DNA of 64,000 bases from Prorocentrum cordatum. Taxonomy: Eukaryota; Sar; Dinophyceae; Prorocentrales; Prorocentraceae. The translations under genes were made by a program, and so were the position numbers. Positions 28,713-40,710 of this stretch are shown in pieces; position 1 is the first letter of the stretch; each line of letters starts with the position of its first letter. The notes under the pieces were generated by a model that was given only the letters and a program-made list of their open reading frames with translations, was not told the origin of the DNA and made no database searches. Where the stretch lies: assembly GCA_963575745.1 (NCBI GenBank), contig CAUYUJ010012547.1:294751-358750 (forward strand), in the 5' to 3' direction.

Positions 28713-29360
28713 AGATCGGTCGGCCCAAAGTGAGATTGACGCACGTACAGAGAGTACAGGTAGCGACGGCTTCAGAGAGACTGTTGGAATTGGTGGAGAG
28801 AGGATATGTTCCAGTTGAAGCAGCTATCAGACAGGCAGTGAATACAGCAACGGTGATCCAGCCACCACGAGCCCGACCGAAGAAAGGAGGGAGGGGGACG
28901 GGGAGTGCTCCGAGCAACCCTGAGGCCCCACACCCTCCGCCTAGTTCTTGAACTTTTTCTAGCTTCTGTGCCCTCGTCCACCCTCGGAATTCGCTCCTGG
29001 CCCTCGGTTTTTTTCCTCGGTGTTTTTCCTTCTGTTTGTCGGGCCACGGTGGCTCGGTCGTTCGGGTTTCGCCCTTGGGCGTTCGAGGGTGGACAAAAAA
29101 AACTTTTTAACAGGGGGTTTACCCTGTGACATGCAGGTGCGAGGCGGCCTCTCAGTCTTCCACAACTGAGAGTGCCGCAGATCGCCAGAGCAGACCTCCT
29201 GCCAGCACGGCAGGACTGCAAAGTCCCCTGATGGGTCCTCAGGGCTTAGTAGCAAGCAGATTGTATTTGTAAACTGATGCGAATGTTGGCAGATGGGGCC
29301 CAGCCCCTTTTCGCCCAAGTGGACAATTCTGATCTTTCCTTAATGCCCCCAGAGCTCGAT
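28713..29360 (+). other. LINE 3' region and spacer
   Basis: No credible frame. A T-rich stretch (28950-29045) and an A8 run at 29093 may mark the LINE end. 29105-29360 is unassigned. Confidence 0.5.
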
Positions 29361-29695
29361 TTTTCGATTTCGATTTCCTCCCTCCGTCCCCTCCTCACTT
29401 CCCTCTCCCTCCTCCCTTCCCCTCCCCTCCCCTCCTCCTCCTTCTTCCTCTCTTCCTGCTCCTGCCTCCTGCCTCCTGCCTCCTGGGCTCCTCCCTTTTT
29501 CTCCCTCCTCCCCTTCCCCTTTCCCCTCCTCCCTCCCTGGCTCCCTCCTCCCTTCCTCCCCTCCTTCCCTCCTCCCTCCTCCCTCCTCCCTTTCCTCCCT
29601 CCTCCCCTCTCCTCTCCTCCCTCCTCCTCCTCCTCCTCCTCCTCCTCCTCCTCCTCCTCCTCCTCCTCCTCCTTCTCCTCCCTCCTCCCTCCGCG
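29361..29695 (+). repeat. (CCT)n / CCTCCC pyrimidine tract
   Basis: Over 300 bp of CCTCCC and CTCCTC on the + strand, with pure CTC triplets at 29620-29672. Confidence 0.95.
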
Positions 29696-29706
29696 GCTCT
29701 GCTGCG

Positions 29707-30785
29707 GTGCCGCCGTGGGTTAACGACAAGCTGGAGGCCCTGGCAAAGGAGTTGGCCAGCACCAAGGCCAAGCTGGCTGAGACCACCAGCAAGCAGCACG
29801 CGCCGTCCATGGAGGTCGACGAGGGCGCAGAGCACGGTGAGGGCCAGGGTGACTCCCTTTTTGGTTCATTATTTATTGGTTTTTTTTTGTTGTTTTTTTA
29901 TTTTTTTTTTTGTCGTTTTTTTGGAGCTTTTTTATGGTTTCTTCTTTTTTTGGGACCAGAGAGGGGCGAGCCTTTGAGGGAGGTCGACGCTGCGCTGCGC
30001 GGAGGCCATCGCAGCTCGAGATTTTTTTTTTTTTTTTTTTTTTTCGATTTTTTTTCCTGTTCGAGACGGCTCGGGTCGAGCTGGAGGACACTCGCAAGAA
30101 GCTCAGCGCGGAGCTGGCCGCTGCGAAGCCCGTCCAAGCGCAGCTGCGCACCCTGTCCTTCAAGCTGGGCAAGCTCGAGCAGAAGCGCGCCAAGCAGGAG
30201 GAGGCCCTGCAGGCAGCCAAGGACAAGGTCGTGCAGGCCAACAAGGAGGTGGATGAGGCCACGCAGCAGCTCGCCGAGTCCGACGCGGCGAGCTTGGAGC
30301 TCCAGCAGGAGCAGACGCGGCTCGCCGCCACGCTCCCTCGTCCACCAGCTGGAGGCGTCTCGCCAAAGGCTGACATCGTCGAGGGGCTCGGCGTCACCAA
30401 CGAGAAGCTGGGCGCGATGTTGGCGGAGCTCGGCGACAGCGGGGTGCTCGCGGAGAAGCTTGGCACGGTGCTGGGCGAGGTCCGTGAGTACGAGCAGCGT
30501 AAGGTCGAGGCCGCAGCGCAGGAGGCCAAGGCTGCGGCCGAGGCAAGGGCGACCCAGGCCAAGGCTGAGCCTGTGCCCAGCCAGGGCGCCAAGGGGTCGG
30601 AGGCAGGCCCAGACCTCCCAGACCCCGACACGGCGACCGAGGAGGAGCTGCGCGAGTTCCTCTCCAGCTCGGGCGTGGACCCGTCCCAGGAGTGCGAGGA
30701 ACTCCGCGGCCAGGTGCGCAAGATCACCGACGCGCTGGGCGGCTGGCGCGAGGTCAAGAGGGCCAAGGTGCTGTCTGCTGCCTAG
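29707..30785 (+). CDS. LINE ORF1-like coiled-coil protein, interrupted by a T-rich segment
   Basis: The N-terminal block begins before 29707 or at PPWVNDKLEALAKELASTKA and runs to about 29850 in one frame. The C-terminal block (about 30064-30785, VELEDTRKKLSAELAAAKPV...) lies in another frame and ends LSAA. Both are heptad-rich and strongly predicted coiled coil by composition. Between them lies ~210 bp of T-rich sequence (29855-30060) that looks like an intron or insertion. Residues near the C-terminus (DPDTATEEELREFLSSSGVD) form a short acidic helical motif. Role by position: ORF1 RNA-binding/chaperone protein of the LINE that follows. No RRM or zinc knuckle is visible. A host coiled-coil gene is the alternative. 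Confidence 0.55.
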
Positions 30786-31500
30786 CCTGCTGCGCGCGCT
30801 GCTGCTCCTGGCGCTCCTGCCGCTGGCAAGGGCATCTGGCACCATCGGCACGGTTGCTGGAGGGCTGGATGCCATTCCGCTGTTCGGGCAAGCGTCGGCG
30901 GCGGCAGGCTCCAGCCGCTCTCCCGCGGCCCTGGCCGAGGCCAGCGCTGCCCGCAGCATGCGGAGGGCCCAGCTGCTGGAGCGCGTTGGAGCGCGCGAGC
31001 AGGCCATGACTAAGGCGAGAGCGCGCCAGCGCCGAGGCAAGGCCTCCAGCAAGGTCGGCCTGTCTGCGGCCGATCGAGACGTACTGCTTCCTCGACGAGC
31101 AGGGCAGGGGCCTGCTGCTGCCTCTGGCTCCCAGGCGGCTTGCTCTGCGGTCGGATCTGTCGGGCTTCAGGTTGGGAATACTGGCCGAGGTGATGACGGG
31201 GAAGACCGCGGAGGCCGTCTGGGCGGCAACGACTACGGGGAGGTTTGCTCAGGCATCGGATCTGCTGGGCACTGGCTTCGCACCGAGGCTCTCGGCAGTG
31301 CAGCGGGAGACCGCAGCATAGCAGCGGGAGACCGCAGCGAGCCACCGTTTGGGAATACTGGCCGAGGTGATGACGAGGAAGTCCGCGGAGGCCGTCTGGG
31401 CGGCAACGACTACGGGGAGGTTTGCTCAGGCATCGGATCTGCTGGGCTTCCAGCTGGGACGACTGGCGGAGGTGATGGCAAGGATGACGCTTGGGGCCGC
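30786..31500 (+). other. ORF1-ORF2 spacer with a 177-bp-period repeat
   Basis: GGGAATACTGGCCGAGGTGA starts at 31174 and 31351, and a third, partial copy lies near 31450. The period is divisible by three. One frame is open right through, but its composition is poor. Another frame reads LAEVMTRKSAEAVWAATTTG in each copy and has stops between them. Coding status is unclear. Confidence 0.6.
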
Positions 31501-34500
31501 CCATTCCCCTTTTCTCACACAGGTGCAGATGAAGTTGGTAATCATGTTCCTGACCGCAAGGGTTCTATTGTGACTTTCAATTGCTCTGAGGAGGGCCAGC
31601 TATTGCGCTTCCTCGACTCCTGCGAGCACACTGTGGTGGCTATACAAGAGCACCACGTCGCAGAGGATCGTCTTCCAGATCTGCAGCATCGAGCTCAGGA
31701 CCCTGGCTGGCATGGAGTCTGGAGCTCGGCCACCAAGACGGGCAACCAGGAGGGCACTCAGGCGGGCCTGGCCATCCTGGCGAAGGGAGACGTGCTGGTC
31801 ACGGCCCCCCAGGGCGCTCGACGCCCCACATGGCGAATGGGAGAGCGCTGGCAGCCCACGTCCATTGGGGGGTGCCTGGAGGATTCATTGCGATTTCAAC
31901 ATATCTTTATGTGAATGAAGGCCTCTCTGATAATAACGTTCGCATCTTGGCAGAGATCTGTGAATACATTGAAGTTGTCAACGCGATGGGTCTTGATTGG
32001 ATCGTCGCGGGAGACTTCAACCTGGAGCAGGCCGAGTTCGGAGACATGGAATGGTTGTATGGACTGGGAGGTGTGTTGACGCGCCCATCAGTTTCGACGT
32101 GCAGGCAGTCGTTGCCAGGCAGGACGATAGACTATTTCCTGATGACCACCAATCTGCTCCCCAGAACGTGCCGCCCGTATGTGCAGGAAAATGGAGACAC
32201 ATTCCCACACCTGCCAGTGGTATTACCTATCATGGGGAAGGATGTTGTTTTGAAGACTCGCACGTTGGTCAGCCCGAAGCGCCCTTCGAGACAGCCGAAG
32301 CCTGGGTGCTCTAGATACCCTTTGAACTGGTGCCAGGTCAATCGTATTATTGATCAAGCGATTGATAATCCCACATTTAGTGCAGCATGGGGCGCAGTCT
32401 TGGCACAGTTGGAGATTGAGTTGCTTGCCAGATATGACATTGTCGGATCTCACACTGAGGCTTACCGAGGCAGAGGCGGAGACACCCAAATGCAGTACGC
32501 TAAGTTGCGGTGGGGGCCGCCTAGGCGCAGAGGTGAGCAGACAACACGAGACAGAGCTTGGAGAGCAGCAGGCCGATGGGCCCGCCATTTACGCCGCTAC
32601 AAAGAGAGCCTTGTCAATCAGGCTGTGCTGCTATGCCATCAGGAGCGGGCGGGTACGATGTCCAGCAAGGCTTTCGACAAGTTTGCTCGTATGCTAGTGG
32701 ACATCACCAAGTTCATGACAAGGATTCGCAACGATCCTTTACGCGACGCCTTGGATGATGACGCTCGGAACTTCTTCGACATGGACATCGGTTTCGTCAC
32801 CAGTGGTCGTGCGAATGACATGATTGAGAGCATCATCGGTCGAGCGGACGAGTGCCAGAAGCGCCAGAATGACACAGCCTTGGCGTGTTGGCGAGAGTGG
32901 GCGGCTTCGTCGTTCAAAGGTGGAGGTCGTTTCGCACACCGTCACACTCGAGGCCGTGCTCTTCAGGAAGTTTGTGCTGCCTGCCTGCTCCCTGGTTCGG
33001 AGGCGCAGCCATTCAAGATGGCGGACAGAGCTATGCGAGAGTGGGACGCCATATGGCACATGCATGATCTTCCTGAGCCAGTACCTCACGCATCTGATCA
33101 GTGGGACGACCTACCACATATATCCCTGGACGATATCAAGCGTGCGATCCTGCAGTTCCCCTGGACCACGGGCATCGGGCACTTCGAGTTCGCGCCCCGC
33201 GCGTTCTGGTTCGTTTCGGACGCCGGCCTGGAGTCGCTGGCGCGCTTGTTCATGCGATGTGAAAAGCTTCTGATTTGGCCGTCGTCTCGCATACTTACTC
33301 AGCTTGTGCGTATTCCGAAGTCCACAGGCGGCTGCAGGCTGATCGCCCTAATGCACACCCTCACTCGGATTTGGGGACGTGTTCGCCGTCCAACAGCGGT
33401 CGCCTGGGAGCGTGACCACGCGCATCCCACGGTGTGGGGGACAGGTCCAGGGCGATCGTCCAGTGACAGCGCCTTCTCTTTAAATTTAGCTTCGGAGATT
33501 GCGCACGAATTGCGAGAGGATTGTGTTACTGTTTTCATAGACATGGTGAAATGTTATGAATGTGTAGACCTCCAGGCCCTCTTGAGGGAGGCCAAGGCCA
33601 CAGGGTTCCCGCTCCGTCTGGCCTGGATGGCCATCCAGAACTACACCCAGCCTAGAGCCCTTAGAGCCTTCGGTAGTTTGTCGTACTCGGTTTCCACGGC
33701 CCAAGGGATCTTAGCTGGGTGTTCTCTAGCCACCACTCTGCTCACGGTGCTTCTGTATAGAAGTTTGAACCTGTCGGTGGAGCGATTCCCATCTGTGGAA
33801 CCCAGGGACCTGATGGATGACGTGAGTTTTAACTGGGTGGGCAAACGCCGCCAAGGCAAAGATCCAGGAGAGAGCTCACATGTGCTTGCGCAGGCGGTTC
33901 AGTCTTTCTGCCATGACATTGCCCCCCTCGGATTGCGTGTGCAGGCGAATAAGAGTGGGTTTGTGGCCAACACTTGTGCCGCCCGTGACACATTCGCACG
34001 GCACATTTCGCAGCTAGGTTTTCGCAGCAAGCACGGCATGCGTAATCTAGGGCACGAGATGCACGGAGTCAAGGTTCTGCGGGTCCAAGAGAAGGCCCGA
34101 CTTCGAGTCTTGCAGTCCAAGAGGCGTAAAGTCTGGGGGCTCCGTCAGGCTCAACCTGAGGCCGTCAAGGCCCTTTGGCGAACGGGGCTCCTCCCAGCAG
34201 CCAGCCACGGAGGTGGCGTTAGCGGTGTGTCCGATGTTTCTCTCCGCGAGCTGCGTACGTTTGCGGGAGGGATGGTAGGAGCTAAGCCCAAGTCCTGCCT
34301 CACTACCTATCTATGCACGCAAAAGGACGATAGGTTCGACCCTGTGTTCGATGCTTCGGTTCCGCTTGTTGTGAGGTTTGCTACTTGTGTCTGGGAAGCC
34401 AGGGTCGTTCCTTCACGTCTTGCTCGAGCTCGGCTCGCGATCAAAGACAGAATTCAGCACAATCCAGCGTGGAAGTTTGCCAGGGGTCCTATTTCTTCGG

Positions 34501-36233
34501 TTTGGTATACGCTCCTTCGGATAGGTTGGTCAATGTCAGGACCCACCACCTTAGTGAGCGACGAGGGCTGGCCCATCGACCTGCTCCGTGTATGTCCTCA
34601 GGACGTGCGCATTTTTCTGGAGCAGGGAATTCGAAGATGGCAGGTTGCGAGGGTCCTGGCCCATTTCCCCGACAACCAGGGGCACACTGTTTGGCGTCGT
34701 GCGCTTCGGAAATCAGTGCTTGCTCTCCGTGATGGGGGCCGTCGTGGGGCGCTGCGGTCCTTGTGGGCTGCGGGGGTCTGGACTCCTGAGCGCCTCCATT
34801 CGATTAATTTGCGCCCGACGCCGTTGTGTTTTGTGTGTAAAGAGCAGGTCGGCACCGAGGCCCACCAGTGGTGGGGTTGCGATGGCATGCTTGAGTGTAG
34901 GCCTGAAGAAGCTTTGCCCGACGACGTTTTGGAGCACCGTGCCAGCTTGGTCAAGAGCTACCAGACAGACAATGGCAAGGAGGCTTTCTTTTTAAATTAT
35001 GGGCTGCCGCCCTTGCCGCCCTTTCCAGAGCCAGTCGCCGACTCGCTTCCGACGATGGGGTGGGGTGACTGGCGGGGAGCTTGGGGGCCGAGGGTGTACA
35101 CGGACGGGTCAGGCCTGGCGAATTCGATGGAAGGCCTGACGCGCTGCGGCTGGGCCGTGGTTCAACTTGATGAGTCAGGCTGTGTTGTTAGAGCGATCTA
35201 CGGCCCGCTTCCTGGCAGGCTTCAGACCGTCCCTAGGGCGGAGCATTATGCCGCCCTGCGAGCCATCCAGATCGCAGCGCGCCCAGCTGAGATTGTGTCT
35301 GATCATCTCAGTTTGGTGAAGACAGGCCAGCAGCTCTCTTCTTTGTGTGAATCTGGTGCTTCTCGTCAGGCGTTTATCTGGAGGCAGATAAGGCACGATA
35401 TTGGACAGTCGGAGCCTCCCCTCTTTCGCTGGACGAGCGCCCATCGTTCCCTGGACGACGTGCTGCCCCTAGGGGCGGCCGAAGTTTTTGACTTTGTCGG
35501 AAACGAATGGGCCGATTATTTTGCTAAGTTGGGCTCGCAGTCCCATGCTGTGGCGCAGGTCCTAGTTGATGTGCACAAATCCAGATTGCAGGTCGCTCGT
35601 AAGGACGGTGAGGCCTTCGCCTGGATGGTCCAGGCGGCCGCGCGGAAGGCGGAGCAGCTGCAGCCAGCTGCCGGCGCCCCAGCGCCCCGCAAGGCCCCCC
35701 CCGCTCTTTCGCTTGCTGTCACATCCCACACGATGATGTTCAGTAAAGCTATTTCTGAGTACAGGTGTTTGTTGTGCAACCGTTTCGCTCGCACCACCCT
35801 GTCATATCGTTTCTTGCGTAACTCGGCTTGCGCTCCCTCGGCCCTTCAGCGGGCCACGGCTGAGCGTTTCTTCAGGTTGACCCCCCAGCACTACGTGTCA
35901 GACTCGACACCGTCGGTGCAGGTGGCGGTCGAAGCCGCAGGAGGCCCGATTCATGAGGAGGAAGGGGGTGTGCTGCCTGCCGCTGCTGATGCTGACGGGG
36001 TGGTGGAGGTGTGCACTTCTCTCGGACATCCCGCCGAACGATTCGGCCCCGCCATTATTTGTTTGGCTTGCGGGGCCTTTTCGATTAACGGTGGTCGCAA
36101 TCCGAAACTCACGGCGAAGGCCTGTAGAGGCCATTCTCCCGTGGCCTCAACGCGGGCCAACGAGGAGAGCAATATTTCTAGGGTCCTCAGGGGCCTGCAT
36201 CCCCGATCGGGCGAACCCTTATCGTTCGATTGA
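31501..36233 (+). CDS. LINE ORF2: endonuclease, reverse transcriptase, RNase H, zinc knuckle
   Basis: Endonuclease motifs: AIQEHH (Glu) in the first frame, then WIVAGDFN (Asp near 32013) and GRTIDYF in the main frame; one frameshift at about 31850 separates them. From ATG 31830 the main frame has 1467 residues. RT: VFIDMVKCYE (motif A, Asp571), STAQGILAGCSLAT (motif B), and PRDLMDDVSFNW (motif C, Asp663-Asp664, MDD instead of the usual YADD). A zinc segment follows (CFVCKEQVGTEAHQWWGC). RNase H: VYTDGSG (Asp1092), RAEHYAALRA, IVSDHLS, TSAHRS, GNEWADYFAKLG. The C-terminus has CLLCNRFARTT and a CLACGAFSINGG...KACRGH knuckle. It would nick the target, copy the RNA and remove it. Apart from the frameshift it appears intact. 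Confidence 0.88.
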
Positions 36234-36364
36234 TGCGTGTGCTATGCCTCGCCACTCTCAGCCCACTTCTTTCCAGCTGAGTTGGTGGCCGAGCCTCTGC
36301 ACATAAGAGCTGGGCACGGGTGGCCATGTCCCACCTGCCTGGCTTCTCATGCTCCTGCTGGGGG

Positions 36365-36383
36365 GTGTCAGTGACCCTGACAC
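36365..36383 (+). other. Hairpin after LINE ORF2
   Basis: GTGTCAG / CTGACAC, a 7-bp perfect stem with a 5-base loop, about 130 bp past the ORF2 stop. It could be the 3' recognition structure for the LINE RT. Confidence 0.5.
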
Positions 36384-36404
36384 TTCTTTCATCGCTGCCT
36401 GCCT

Positions 36405-36472
36405 CCCTCCTCCCTCCTCCTCCTCCTCCTCCCTCCTCCTCCTCCTCCTCCTCCTCCTCCTCCTCCTCGCAC
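36405..36472 (+). repeat. (CTC)n microsatellite
   Basis: CTCCCTCC passing into pure CTC triplets. Confidence 0.95.
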
Positions 36473-36492
36473 AAGCCACATCAACAGACTTT

Positions 36493-36660
36493 TGGAGTTC
36501 CGAGCGGACTTCTCGGATTCGCGCCTGGCCCCCCCCCCCCCGGCGGCGGCGCCTCCAGCGCCGCCCCTGGCGCGCGCTGCGCGCCAGCTGGAGGGGGACC
36601 AGCGCGGATCCAAGATGTCCGCGCGGAGCGCCAACAGTTTATGTTTATGTTTTTTTCTTA
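36493..36660. repeat. Diverged copy of the 61.3-kb palindromic element
   Basis: GTTCCGAGCGGACTTCTCGGA, the central CTGGCGCGCGCTGCGCGCCAG palindrome (given as CTGGCGCGC / GCGCGCCAG), TGTCCGCGCGGAGC and TTTATGTTTATG all have counterparts in 61309-61506. The outer TAGGGG ends are lost. Confidence 0.65.
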
Positions 36661-36897
36661 TTCTAGTCCTCGGGGCCCACTCCCTCAGGGCCCCATCTCT
36701 GAGCCGCCGACAGCGCTCCCTGCCCGATGTCCCAACCTGCTTTAGCCTTGATCACCAGGAAGAACTTCGAGCACCGAACACCAGTACCGAAACTGGAGGG
36801 ATCTCGCGTGCCCGGCCTCTGCGAGGCCATGCTCGCTCGGCGCTGTTCCGATGTTTTTGTTTGGGCGTTCGGAATAAACTATTTCTGGGATGTGGTC
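36661..36897 (+). other. Unassigned spacer
   Basis: Mixed sequence with no feature recognised. Confidence 0.5.
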
Positions 36898-37035
36898 TCC
36901 TCCTCCTCCTCCTCCTCCCTTCTCCTCCTCCTCCTGCTCCTCCTGCTCCTCCTCCTCCTCCTGCTCCTCCTCATCTTCCTCCTCCTCCTCCTCCTCCTCC
37001 TCCTCCTCCTCCTCCTCCTCCTCCTCCTCCTCCCC
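36898..37035 (+). repeat. (CTC)n microsatellite
   Basis: CTC/CTG triplets, pure CTC at 36975-37030. Confidence 0.95.
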
Positions 37036-37203
37036 CTTGCCCTCCCCCTCCCCTTATGGGAGCAACATCGCCCTCGGCGTCGTCGACGCTGCCGCCGCTC
37101 CGCCGCCGCCGCCGCCGCGGCGAGGCGCGGGCGGCCTGCAGCGGCGGCGCGGCGGCGGCGGGCGGCGCCGTGGCGAGGAGGCCGTGGGAGCTGCAGGCCT
37201 GGC

Positions 37204-37209
37204 GGCCGT

Positions 37210-37241
<32 letters not shown>

Positions 37242-37248
37242 TCGCCTT

Positions 37249-37299
<51 letters not shown>

Positions 37300-37300
37300 T
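37204..37300 (+). repeat. (CGT)n microsatellite
   Basis: GTC/CGT triplets up to the left end of a MITE. It resumes on the MITE's right side (37461-37485). Confidence 0.95.
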
Positions 37301-37460
37301 TTAAGTCGGGCCTGTCCCTCTGCAGGAGGCATGTTCAAAAATAGTCAAAATATAGTCTGGGGACCGTTTTTAAAAGAGTTCCTGACCATTTTGGTGTATG
37401 TTTGGAGTGTTTTTGCGCTTTCGCCCAAAATCTGCCTGAAGGGGGACACGCCCGACCTAA
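37301..37460. mobile_element. MITE of the TTARGTCGGGC family, copy 1
   Basis: Left end TTAAGTCGGGCCTGTCCCTC; right end GGGGGACACGCCCGACCTAA, its inverse with a few mismatches. It splits a (CGT)n tract; flanks TCGTCGTCT and TCGTCGTCG fit a 9-bp duplication. Inner motif ATAGTCTGGGGACC is shared with the other copies. Confidence 0.85.
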
Positions 37461-37485
37461 TCGTCGTCGTCGTCGTCGTCGTCGT

Positions 37486-38184
37486 CACCGACATCCTCGG
37501 CCGGGGCGCCAGGGGCTGTGGCCTCGGCAGCGAGAGTGCGTCTGAAGTTAATTACGAGGGGTTGTGGCCTCGGGATTGCGAGCCCGAGCAGGTTGCAAGG
37601 GGTTGCGGCCTGGGGAGCGTGAGTCTGCGTTGCGATGTGCTCAGGATGGTGGACTCGGGCGGAAGAGTCTAGTGTATTCTTTCTTTGCGTGTCCAGGGCA
37701 CCCTCACAATTTCTAAGAACGTGATTCCGAATGTTTTTCGGGCTGGGGTCGCGGACATCGGTCCATACAGCACCGGAAACAGAACATGTGTCGTTAATCT
37801 CTAGCAAGCACGAAAACTCTTCGCACTGGAACTCCTGCTCGTCCTCCTCGGATCTCTCCTCCTGCCTCATTATTTTTCCCTTATTGGTGATCGTTTTCTT
37901 ATTCATTGTTTTGCCGATCGGCGCAGGCCCTCTCACCCCTTCCCCCACCCATGGAGTAGATCTTGGCTGTTCTTGGAGCCTGCTTCAAGAATGTGGAGCC
38001 CCTCCCCCACAGGACGCACTGTTGCGAACAGTCGCATCGAGCAGAGGTCCGGAGCCAGACCCCCCCCCTCCCTCGACCCCCCCTCCAACCTCTCTTTGGC
38101 CCAGCGTCGAAACGGCCACTAAAATTATCCTTGCGAAGGACCCAACCATATGCAGCTATGAGTACCGCGTTGTGGGTACCGCTC
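37486..38184 (+). other. Unassigned spacer
   Basis: Low-complexity GGGGTTGYGGCCT repeats at 37515-37620, then unique sequence. No frame with coding character. Confidence 0.5.
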
Positions 38185-38335
38185 TCGGTGGAACCCCCGA
38201 TGGGGCGACGATCCTCGTGAGGGGTGTGCCCAAACGGGCGGGGGGACGCATGCAAACCCTGCCGCTGGGGCCTTCGGTGGAACCCCCTATGGCATGGGGC
38301 CACGATCCTCGTGAGGGGTGTGTCGAAACGCCGAC
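38185..38335 (+). repeat. Two units of the CTTCGGTGGA minisatellite family
   Basis: Two ~95-bp units share TCGGTGGAACCCCC and ACGATCCTCGTGAGGGGTGT. They are related to the larger array at 43020-43715. Confidence 0.75.
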
Positions 38336-38540
38336 CAAGAAGACGTGCACTTGCACGGCGACGGCGACTCCAGGGCAGGGCGCGGCTCGCTCCGCCCCGG
38401 CTCAAAAGTCCTGCGCAGGCGAGGGGCTCGGCCGCACAGCAGCTGCTGCGGGAGCTGCTGGAGGCGGCCGTGTGGCCCCTGACGGCGCCGCTGCCGGGAG
38501 ACGCGCCGCCTGCGCTTGCTCCTCGCCCTCGTTCTCGGAG
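38336..38540 (+). other. Unassigned GC-rich spacer
   Basis: No feature recognised. Confidence 0.5.
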
Positions 38541-38718
38541 GACGAGGGAGGGAGGGAGGGAGGGAGGGAGGAAGGGAGCAGGAGGAGGACAATGGAGGAG
38601 GGGGATGGAGGAGGAGGGAGGAGGAGGAGGAGGGAGGAGGAGAAGGAGGAGGAAGAGGAGGAGAGGGAGGAGGAGGGAGGGAGGAGAAGTGATGATTCTG
38701 ATTATGATGCTAATGCTA

Positions 38719-38758
<40 letters not shown>

Positions 38759-39720
38759 CGATGATGATTTTGCTGGTGATGAGGATGATGAGGATAACTA
38801 TGATGATACTGGTGATGGTGATGATGATGAGGATACATATGATGATGGTGATGGTGATGATGATGATGCTGATGATGATGATGAGGATGATGATGATGAT
38901 GAGGATGATGAGGACACATCTGATGGTAACGATGATGATTCTGGAAAGGATGATGGTGATGAGGATGAGGATGACGATGATGATGCTTTTTCTGCGGATG
39001 ATGATGGTGATGATGATGATGATGATGATGATGATGGTGGTGGTGATGATGAATATCAGGATGAGGATGGTGATGATGATGATGATGATGACGATGATGA
39101 TGCTGATGATGATGATGATGATGATGATGATGAGGATGAGGATGAGGATGAGGATGATGATGAGGATGCTGAACATGGTGATGGTCATGGTCATGGTGAT
39201 GCTGCTGCTGATGATGATGAGTATTATTGTTATGTTTATTTCCATTTTCATGATGCCATTATTACTATTAGTTTCATCACCATGAATATGATGCAGACGA
39301 TGAGGATGATGCTGACGATGCTGATGATGATGGGGATGATCATTGTGATGATGCTGAGGATGATCATGCTGATGCCGATGCCGCTACTGCTGCTGATGAT
39401 GACGGTGGTGGTGGTGGTGGTGGTGGTGGTGGTGAGGATGAGGATGAGGATGAGGATGGTGATGATGACGGTGATGACGACGATGATGCTGATGATGATG
39501 ATGATGCTGCTGCTGATGCTGATAATGATGACCACGATGACCATGCTGATGATGGTGATGATGCTGATCACTATCATAAGGATGATGGATGAGGATAAGG
39601 AGGATGCAGGAGGAGGATGGAGGAGGAGGAGGAGGAGAAGGAGGGAGGAGGAGGAGAAGGAGGAGGAGGAGAAGGAGGAGGAGGAGGATAATGTAGGGAG
39701 GAGAACGGTGGGGGGGGGGG
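38541..39720 (+). repeat. Imperfect (GGA)n and (GAT)n repeat block
   Basis: GGAG-rich to about 38690, then ~900 bp of GAT with GCT, GAG and GGT variants, then GGA at 39595-39695. The very long frames this creates (poly-Asp, poly-Met, poly-Ile) are repeat artefacts. Confidence 0.95.
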
Positions 39721-39950
39721 GCGAGTGGTGATGGTGATGATGATGGTGATGTTGTTGATGATGATGACGATGACGATGATTAGGATATGATGAGGATGAT
39801 GCTGATGATGCTGTTGATGATGTTGATGAAGATGATGCAGACGATAATGAAGATGACGATGACCATGCTGATGATGCTGATGCTGCTGACCATCATGATG
39901 ATGTTGACGACGACAATGACGATGCTTATAACGATGACGCTGACGACGAC

Positions 39951-40020
<70 letters not shown>

Positions 40021-40178
40021 CTGATGATGCTGATGATGATGCTGATGATGATGATGCTGATGATGATGATGATGACGATGCTGATGCCGATACTTATGCT
40101 GATGATGATGCTGATGATGATGATGCTGATGAGGATGATGATGACGACGACGATGACGAGGACGATGGCGATGCTGCA

Positions 40179-40257
<79 letters not shown>

Positions 40258-40635
40258 GTTGTGATGCACATGGACAGAATGAGGATGAGGATGAGCGTGA
40301 TGCTGTTGATAAGGACCATTCTGATTATTCTGATGCTGATGCTGATGATGATCGTGATCATGATCATGATGAGGATGAGGAGTAATGGCGACGATGACGA
40401 TGACAAGATAATGATTGTGATGATGCTGATGATGACGCTGATGATGATGATGATGATAATGGTGGTGGTGGTGGTGATGATGATGCTGATGATGATGATG
40501 ACGGTGATGATGGTTGTGATGATGCTGACGATGACAATGATGATAACGGGGATGAGACTGATGATGATGCTCATGATGCTCACGATGATGATACTGATGA
40601 CGGGGATGATGATGATGCTGATGCTGATGATGATG

Positions 40636-40710
<75 letters not shown>

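Larger units (their letters stand above)
23661..29130 (+). mobile_element. Second LINE, full set of domains but mutated
   Basis: In order on one strand: endonuclease, reverse transcriptase, C2H2-finger region and a small downstream frame. The frames change at a 155-bp duplication, at a poly-G expansion and near 28280, and there is an in-frame TAG at 27472. The 5' end is uncertain; 23581-23660 has no feature. The 3' end is probably near the A-rich GGACAAAAAAAACTTTTTAAC at about 29090. Confidence 0.75.
29707..36400 (+). mobile_element. Third LINE: ORF1 plus long ORF2
   Basis: Coiled-coil ORF1 (29707-30785), spacer with an in-frame repeat, then a nearly complete ORF2 (31501-36233) and a short 3' UTR with a hairpin at 36365-36383. 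No A tail; a CTC tract follows. It is the best preserved retroelement in the window. Confidence 0.75.

Noticed and set aside
29707-31914. A single 735-codon frame as one protein
   Set aside because: Its middle is the wrong-frame shadow of the coiled-coil ORF1. Only its first ~45 codons and its last ~120 (endonuclease) look real.
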